Origin: Elusimicrobia bacterium RIFCSPLOWO2_02_FULL_39_32
Lineage (GTDB): Bacteria > Elusimicrobiota > Elusimicrobia > 2-02-FULL-39-32
DNA: 64,000 bases
Assembly: GCA_001800135.1 (NCBI GenBank)
Contig: MGUU01000024.1
Span: forward strand, 1 to 64,000
Direction: 5' to 3'
The first letter of the stretch is position 1. Each line of letters starts with the position of its first letter. The notes under the pieces were generated by a model. The model did not search any database. It was given only the letters and a program-made list of their open reading frames with translations, and had not been told where the DNA came from. Shown piece by piece: positions 12,201 through 21,200 of the stretch. The position numbers were made by a program, and so were the translations under genes.

Positions 12201-15200
12201 TGTTTCTGGACTTCTTAGAAAGAAGATAGATCGTTTCCGTTCTAGTCTGAGGAGGATTACGAAAAAAAACGTTGAGAAAGTATCAGAGTTTTTTGATTTG
12301 ATTACAATAGAATCAGAACAGCCAATATTTTTTTTCATCGGTGGTTTCTTTAAAGAAAAATATTTTCTTCTCTTATATCTTTTCCTCCAAAACCCTGAAC
12401 GAATGAAAAATGTTCGTTTTGTATTTGGCGTGGATAGGGCGGTTCAAAAATTATACAGCGCCCCAGGATACCTTACAGCCCACGATGAGATACCGATATG
12501 GGCAGATATTTTTAGAGATTTTAATCTTTATAGTCAGGAAGGAGATCATAATAAAAAACAACGGCTGAGAGCGAATGACCTCAAAAGGAATCTTATGGGG
12601 AGGCTTAACCGAGACATTCGTCGGAATCAAGGATTGGTCCCTGATGAAGAAGGCTCAGCAAAGGTTGAGCTTGGGGCGATCGTTGGACTGATCGCAGTGG
12701 GTGTACTGCTGATAATACAGAATCCGATGGGCGCGGGGATCTTTGCGAATCCGATCTCATGGCTCATTTTACTTTATGCTGCTTTCAGATTAATCCCAAG
12801 AAAGTATCGTTCTTTGGTGGCCATTGGCTCTCTTGCAGCAATGGGATTAGTGGGAATGAGCGGAGGATTAGGAGCTGGCGGGATAGGAAAACCGCAAAAA
12901 CGTTTTATTAGAAAAATTGGCGAGCTCTTGGCAGCAGTAGAAACATTGCAACATTCGGACTATAAGAATGTGCCTCAAGAATTAGGGCTATCGGGTAAGG
13001 GGTCAGAAGAATTTTTATTATTAGCGCAGTCCATGGAACTTTCGAAAGGTTATACGGTGAGTGCGGTTGAGGCTGCAGCGAAATTTGTGCGAGCTCATTT
13101 TACAGAGTTTGAGAATACACCGTTTAAGCCCGGGAAATTCTTAAGAGAACTCAATGATGAGCGGGGCTTGAGAGAAAAAGAGGAGGAACGACTCAGACTC
13201 CAATCCGCTGGACTTATTCAAAGGCAAATAGTTCCAACCGCTATTCAGAGACAAACGCTTCCAGCAGATATTCAACGACAAACATCCTTACCGGATATTG
13301 AGGAGTTTTTAATGGATATTGGTATGGGATCTGATTATATACGCCGCATAAAGTCTAATCCAGAACTTTTGAAAATGATTCTGCAGGATCCTGATATTGC
13401 AAGGTTATTTTCCGGGCGAGGAGAAAAAAAGAGAGGACAAAAGATTGGGGCAGTGGCGCAAAGACAAGCTCTGCCAACGGAAATCGAGGAATGTTTGTTG
13501 AAAGGTGGTTTTGGGGTGGAAGCGGTCGCTTTTTTAAAAATCGCTCTTCCTTCTTTAGAACATCTTGGGCTTCTTATTGAAAGAGCTATTATGATTGGAG
13601 ATGTAAATGTATGCGTGGCACGGTTTATGGAAAGATATCCGCTTGAAGAAAGTTTAAGCATGGATTCTGTTCTTTACCGAAAAGCTTTAAAAAATGTGGT
13701 TAAATTTGCAAACGAGAGCGAGTCCAATGCTTTTGCGCGCAGGTTCACAGAAATCGCGGCAGAGAAAGCAGCTGAACTCCACCATGCGGGCACACGAGAA
13801 AATCAACAACTGCCGCATCGCCCCAGCTCCTCAAAACCGTCTGATTCTGAAAAAGAAGGTTCAAACCTTTACGTTGATCTAACTTCCGGAAGCAGGTTCC
13901 TTGTTTATATGGATAGTTTAAGGAACGATTTAAATTATCACCTGATAGATTCCTCATTTTTCGTTACAGTCTTTTTAAATAAGATGTTAGAACTCTTGGG
14001 AAAAAAGAATGTGACTGTAGTCCAGCAAGATATCGCTCTCTTAGAATATAACACGGGCAGCGTAGGAACCATTCATGTTCAGAATTTGGGCAATTTTTTT
14101 ATTGGCAGTTCAGTGTTCTGGGATCGGGTTTCTTTATGGTTAGAAGAGGGCGGCCAGATTATTTTTCAAGTAGATCCTACAGCGCTTGTCCGCGATAGAA
14201 ATTTTCCCATGGTGGATAACATCTATCGAGACCTTATTGAAAAAGAAGGTTGGGGTTTTGAATATAAGGTTGGAGTCTATAACGATAAGCTAAGTCAAAT
14301 GACCTTGGATACATTCGTATTTACAAAACCTCGCGCAGGTAAACGTTTAGAGTCAAGGCAGACCCTAGAAGATTATTTAAGAGAAGTTCAGATTGATCTG
14401 CGCCATTCCATGCAACCGTTAACTGTTTTGGCTCTTCGCGCGTTCCATAGGGCATTCCATGCCATGCTCCTATTTCGGGCAGAAAAAGAGTTTAACGGAG
14501 ATCCAAGGATGGCTGACATTCCTGTTCTAGGTGATGTTTTGGACATTCAATTTAATCGTCTCTTGTACGAAAATTCTACAGTGCATCAGGTTGTATCTAA
14601 GCACAGGCCTCTAAATGTTGATACCGCAGAACTCTATTTTACTGTTGATCGCGCGGCATTATATACAGCATCCTATCTTTACAAAAGAGTTCAAGAGCTC
14701 TCAAGAATAGCTTCGGGTTTGTTGGATCCTCAATCTATCTTAAATAAGTTAATGGAGGAAATGGCAAAGACAAGTGAGATCATCGGCCGTATAGGAATCC
14801 ATGCCAAAGATGAATACGGAGAACCTCATTTTGAAGATGTTCAGGGCGCAATTCCCCCCTCACTTTTTATGGAAAAGAGGAATATCGAAGATCTTCTTGA
14901 GGGCGCTTTAGCTGCAGGCAACGCGAGTAAAGAAGCGCTGAACCATGCTTTAGCGCATACAAAGATCAAGCTGTGGATGACCCCTATCTTGCTGCATAAG
15001 AGATTTGATCTTATCTTAAAACATTTTTGGGATAAAGATAGCAAGCTCCATGCTTTGAAAGCAATAGAAGGTTTTGACCGGAATGAGCCGTATGGTCAGC
15101 TATCTTATTCAACCTCCCTGCGAGATTTAAAAAATGAGTTGCGCGTGAGAATACGGGAAGAGATGAGCGATATTGAACCTAGATTCAATTATGAGCATCT

Positions 15201-18200
15201 GCAAACCATGGATTCGGTTTATGATCAAATTCTTAAAGAAGACGAGCCCTTGCTGCAAGAAGAAGATTTTGTGAATTTCTTAGTTGGGGATGCGCTCTTT
15301 ACTCGAATAATGAATCTGGTTTTTTTAGAATCTTATTCATTGCCTCAAGCAGTGAGCGAGATTCAGAAAGGGATTGAAAGCCGAGAGATTTTGAAAAACA
15401 TCATCATGGCAAATATTCGCGATGGTCAACTTCCTGAACTGTTTGACATGAGAGAAATGCATAAACATCTCCAGCTCAAGTTAAATTCATATTTGGGCAA
15501 GATACAAAATCAATCTCCTATTTCCTTGTTTATAGAGATATGGACAACGCTTCGATTTTATGAAAATAAGATCGCATTTTTTATGGAACAATCAAAAATG
15601 TCTGCAAAACCTGCAGCTGAACTGTCAGCTTCTCCCTCGCTGATTAGCGAACAGACAAAAATTTCTCAAGAACCTGCGATTAAGTCATCTCTTTCTTCTG
15701 CAGGGATCCAAAAACAGGGTAGAGATCTTAGGGTTAAGAACCTGTCTGATCAAGATGCGAGTGATCTAATGTCAAAATTAGGACGGGGTTTAGAGATTAA
15801 TGACGCGCTAAAATTTGCTCCAATCAAAATTGGGAATCGTACTTTTGAAGTCGAATCCTATTATTCGGATGAGTATTTAATGCGTCTCTTGAGAATCGGG
15901 CCCCTCATCTTTATTGAAGTTCCTGGCCATCTATACAAAGAAATGAATATGGATCCTCAAATTCTGAATGAGAGGCTGCAACTTCTAAAGATGCATTTGG
16001 GCCACGATTATCTAGAAAATCAGGGGAACATTTTCTTTACAAGGCCGTCCAGGTACAGCGCTGCAAAGTTGTCTGAAACTGAATATAGTGACGAGTCGCC
16101 TGTCTTTAATCTGTTGCAGTTGAATCCTAATACAATGCTTGCGATTGCGGCGATGCTGGCTTATCCCGAACAGTTTGAAAATGAAATATTTCCAGATTAT
16201 GGGGCAGGGGATGGTCTGCTCTCAAGAGTGGCGTTGCGCTTAGGCGCGTCTCAGGCGGTTCTGTTTGAACTGGATACTATAGAATTCGAAAGGGCTAGAG
16301 TTTTTTTGAAAGATGAATGCCGAGTGGAAGCTAATGGCTCAAACGATGGCGACTATCGTATTTTAGTAGAAGATCTGCGAGATCCTTATTTTGCAGATAA
16401 GTTTAAGAATGACGATAGAATCAGAAACACTCGAATAGGAGCAGCTAATCTAGGTTCCCCGGATGCTTATGCGAATGCAGATCAGAATGTCATTGATCTC
16501 ATACTGCAACTATCCGAGATGAAATTCTTTATCAGTGCTGGATATAACGCCAATTATCCATCGGACGAGGCTGCTCTTATGGATACCATTAACAGGGTTA
16601 AGGGATCTGGTTTTCAGATAGAGCCATTTGAATATTACTTTTTAGAAGGAACAAACCATCAAGATTTTATTAAGAGCGCTCCACAAAAGCAAAATAGTTT
16701 TAAGGGGTTCATCGCTCTTCGGCAAACTCCGCCCATAACCGTAAACCAACCAAAGTCAGACAGTGTGGCTCAAAATTTACTAACAGAGGAGGAAGGCTCT
16801 TCAACCCCAGCTAAATGGAAAAGGTTTGGTTTGATGGTTATTATGGGTTCCCTTGGCGCAGTAGGAATGGGATTTGGATCTGGATTAGGAGGTGGGGGGG
16901 TAGGAAAAAGTGGTGGTGGCAGTGGAGCAGGCAGAGAAGAAGGGGCAGGTACAGGAGGAGGCGGTGGAGGAGGAGAGAGATTTAAACCTAAAAAATCTAT
17001 TAAAAAACGAGATCCTGTTAGTCAAGCTCAAAGAATTTTGGATAAAATTGAAAAAAATAAGGGGTTGAGTGTTGCTAAACAAAGAGCATCTCTAAAGGCG
17101 CTTCAGAAAGTTGTGGTAAAAGAGCGATTCTTAAAAAATGTTAAACCTCCTTTAATGAGAAGAATTGTTCGAAATATGATTCCTTATCTTAGCCATGAGG
17201 AGTTTGTTGAAGTAGAGAAAGGAGTTCTTTATCGTACTTATAATGATCTTTTTGGAGAGGCGGAAAAGATTTTAAATTCCATGGTTTTATTAGGGCCTAT
17301 AGCTGTTTCCGATCGCATGATTCAGATTTTAATGCAAGTGATTTTAAGCCAAAAAAGGGAGATTCTCGAGCGGGTGACCACAGCGCAATACATGTTATTA
17401 GTTCTCCTAGAAGAAATTCTTTTTTATCGGCGCGCTCTTAAAATTCCAGTTGTCTCTGAATTAAAAAAATTTCAGGCAGAAAAAAAACGAATTTTGCGTC
17501 ACCAAAAACAAACTGGTTCATTATCGCGCGCGGTAATTCGTTCCAAAATTGCAATTGAATCACAGGAGCAGCGGCTTTTATATCTTGTCATGGATGAACT
17601 CCAGCATATTAAAGCCTGGATGAGAGAGCATAAACGTTTTTCCAAAGGAACAGATCCTCTTGGAGATTTTATGATCAGCTTGGTTATTTTACGCGCATGG
17701 TATCTTTTTTTAACAGAGGTCTCTTATTTAAAAGAAAATTTGGGGGTAAGGGATTCCTCCTTTGCTAAACTTTTAAGTGATTCGGATGTGACAGAAGCAA
17801 GAGTTGTGTTTCAGTCCGTTGCAAAGAATCTTTATAAATCATTCCTTTTTTCCGATGGGGTAGTATCAGAAAATATAGTCTCTATGCTCAGCCTAGAAGA
17901 ACCAGAAGCTCAGAACTTTTCTTCCATCTTTCAAGATATTACAGCTTCTGCGCTTTTTTTGGTGATTGGGATCAAGAACCATTTGATACATAATTTGAGA
18001 ATGCTTTCGCTTAAAGATAACGAACTTTCTGACTTGCAAGCAAAGGAACTGTACAAATTTCTTATACGATTTTTAAAAGACGCGGTTCTTTATTATTCAG
18101 TTGTTTTTTTTCACGATCTTGGCTGTGTTCGACAGGTAAGAGAAATGAGGAGAGAAATAAAAAATTCTCTTCAGACTATTCCTTGGGAAAAATATTTTTT

Positions 18201-21200
18201 ATCTCTTACTCGGCCGCTAAGGAAGCTGATCAAAAGATTGCCGCCTGACCAACAGCTTGTTTTACTAGGCTCCTTAGAGAAACTTTATCTTTCCATGGGA
18301 TCTGACCATGTTTCATGGGAAGCAGTGAATCATATTCATGATCTCCTGCCGGATGATTCTAGCCGAGCCTCCTTTTATCTTTTAATTCCAGAAACGATTT
18401 GGTTTGTAGGAGGAGATCAATCTCTTTTTAGGGATATTTTAGAGAGCGCAGAACTTCGGCAGCCAGATGCAATATTGGATTATCTTAAAATTGAGGTGCC
18501 TCAACTTTTAATGGCAACCCGTGGAGACTTCGAAAGATTTAGAAGAGCGATTTGGGAGGAGCTTTATGGTTTTTTCCTTCTAGCTTTAAGCGATGAAAAA
18601 GATTCTCTCTCTTCAAGCCATGTAAGAGACGAGCTTGGTTCAGAAGAATCAGGCGGGGGTAGAGAAGATGAGGCTGGTCCGCCCGGTGGGCTGATGTTTT
18701 GGGTAAGGGATTGGGTTTTACCAAAACATTTGAAAACAACTCTTTCGCCCTTGCAATATCGGAAGGATGCTTGGTGGTTTGAAAACTCTTTATTTTATAT
18801 CTACGGGGCTCCTCTTTATCTTTTATTTGTGAGTTTGAAATTTTATGTAACAGGAACTTTTAATTTGGATTTTAACGAGTATCAAAATCTCCTATGGTCT
18901 TTTTTCTTTGCAGGACATATTTTTGATCTTTTCTTAAATATCTTTAGAGCCAAAGCAGAACGCGCTCCGCCTCTTAACATTGTTTTTGCAGGAATCATCA
19001 GCAGCCTCAATATTTTCTTAATCCCTTATTTTCAGCTTCATCCTATCATTGCAGTTGTTTGTTCTTTCTTTTCCCATTATATTGTTAATCATATTATTAA
19101 ATATCTTTTTCCTTCCACTTTTGTAGTGCTTTCACTTTTGGGAGTTGTAGGTGTGCCTCATGGTAGCGGCGGCCGACCCAAAAAAGATGTGGATGTAGCC
19201 AAGAAGGGAAAGAATGGGAATGTTTCTAATAATTACAGAAGTGGCTGGCTAGATTTCTTGATGACAAGTTCTAGAAAAGCGTCCATAGATAGTCCCAATA
19301 AAGCACACATGTTCGATAAATTTTTGCGCTTCCAGCTCTCAGGCATGAGTTACGATACAGACAAAACTTTCATTTTAGAGAGGTGGAAAAAATATTCAAA
19401 GATTCTTTTAGAAAGAGGCTCAACTAGCCAAACTCCTTATTCAGCTATCCCTATTACTTTTCTTTCTCCTGCTTTTGTAGAGCATGCGATTGCTGTTAAA
19501 AGAATTGTAAATCCTGAAAATCGCGCTTTAGTGGGAATTTATGGAGCAGCAGGTGGAGATTTCTCCTCTTATTTGCTTGCAACCAATGCCATTGAAAGTT
19601 ATTTTGTGGATAAGATCGCAGTGGATTCGAAAAAATTAGAGAGGCTAATAAAAGATAAATGGGATTCTATTCCTCTTGATACAATTTACGCAAAGCATAA
19701 ATGGTATGGTGGATTCGCTCACTTTAGCACTATTGAAGATATTTATGAAATAATTATCCAAGAATTAAAGCTGATTGGGGTTGAAAAAGAAAGCATTGAA
19801 GTTACAGTTGAGCAAGGAAACACAAAAATCAGTTTTGATTGGCAGCATCCTGATTCAAATTTTAAGCAGAGATATCATGTGACCTATATCAATGCAGATA
19901 TTACTGAGATCGGAAGCTCAACACTTTTAGAGTCCCATTCTTTATTAAATTGGGTTCTGCAGAATGGGATTGATCTTTACTATCAACGAGCTGCTCAAAC
20001 CGTTCCATTTGAATATCACAAATTTATGTGGCGAATTGGCAAAGCATTGAAAGTAGGCGGCTATACTGTGAGCGACGATTATACAAGTAGTGGTTTATAC
20101 ATTGATCCTACAAGACATCTTATGATGGGAGGTTCTAAATTTAGCGCGCCTATTATTACTAGAGAATTAGATTCTATAAAAAGAAGAATCCCATACCGTC
20201 TAGATGGCTATGGTTGGGATCTCACAATCCGAAGGAAAGAGAGTGATCTTCCATCTAATCGTATACATGGGAAGCGAATTTCCTTTTCGGATTTTAGAAG
20301 TTCTTTATCTGACAATACCCTACATGAACCTCTCTCTGGAAATCTATTAAATCCTAATCATGGATCAGATTCCACTCTTGTTTCTATAGGTGATAAAGGT
20401 TCAGCAGATATTCTACCACCTGAAGACGATAGAGGTGAAGTAGCACTTTTACCATCTGATTTGTCTAAGATTCAGGATCCATCTACTATATTTAGTTTAT
20501 CAAATCATACTGGTGTTTTATCTGTTCCTTATGAAGAACATGCAAAAGCTGTAAAAGAAGTTGTAAACCCAAACAATAACCCTTCATTGGTCGGACTTTA
20601 TGCAGCTGCAGGAGCAGATTTATCATCCTTCTTATTATCTACGAACGTAGAAAGAGCTTATTTTGTGGATCAGGAATGGATCAATCCAATGAAATTATCT
20701 AGAGCGATTGAGGATTATTGGGATACTATTTCGTTTACCGATGACTATAGTCAATATAAAAGAGAAAATGGTCATGCATATTATTTAACTATGGGAGATA
20801 TTCATAAGAGGATTGTGCAAGAGTTAAAAGGATTGGGAGTGCGTAAGGAGACTATTGATGTGCAAGAGGTGGATGGTTATACAACCATTAGTTTCTTTTG
20901 GACTTATCCTGGCAGCAATATGGAAAGAAGATACTCGATTACCTATATTAAAAAAGATATGACAAAGATTTATAAACCAGGACATTTAAGACCGGATTCT
21001 CTGCTTTATAAAGTCTTAGATCAAGGTATTGACATTTATTATCAAAGAGCAGGAATGAATATGGAGTCACATTATTTTAAGTTTCTCTGGCGCATTGGCT
21101 ATGCTTTAAAATTAGGAGGATATGTCCTTAGTGATGAGTATCTAGACGATGGAGAATTATATTATTGGCTTGGAGGTACAAAAGTAGAAGATGTGAAATT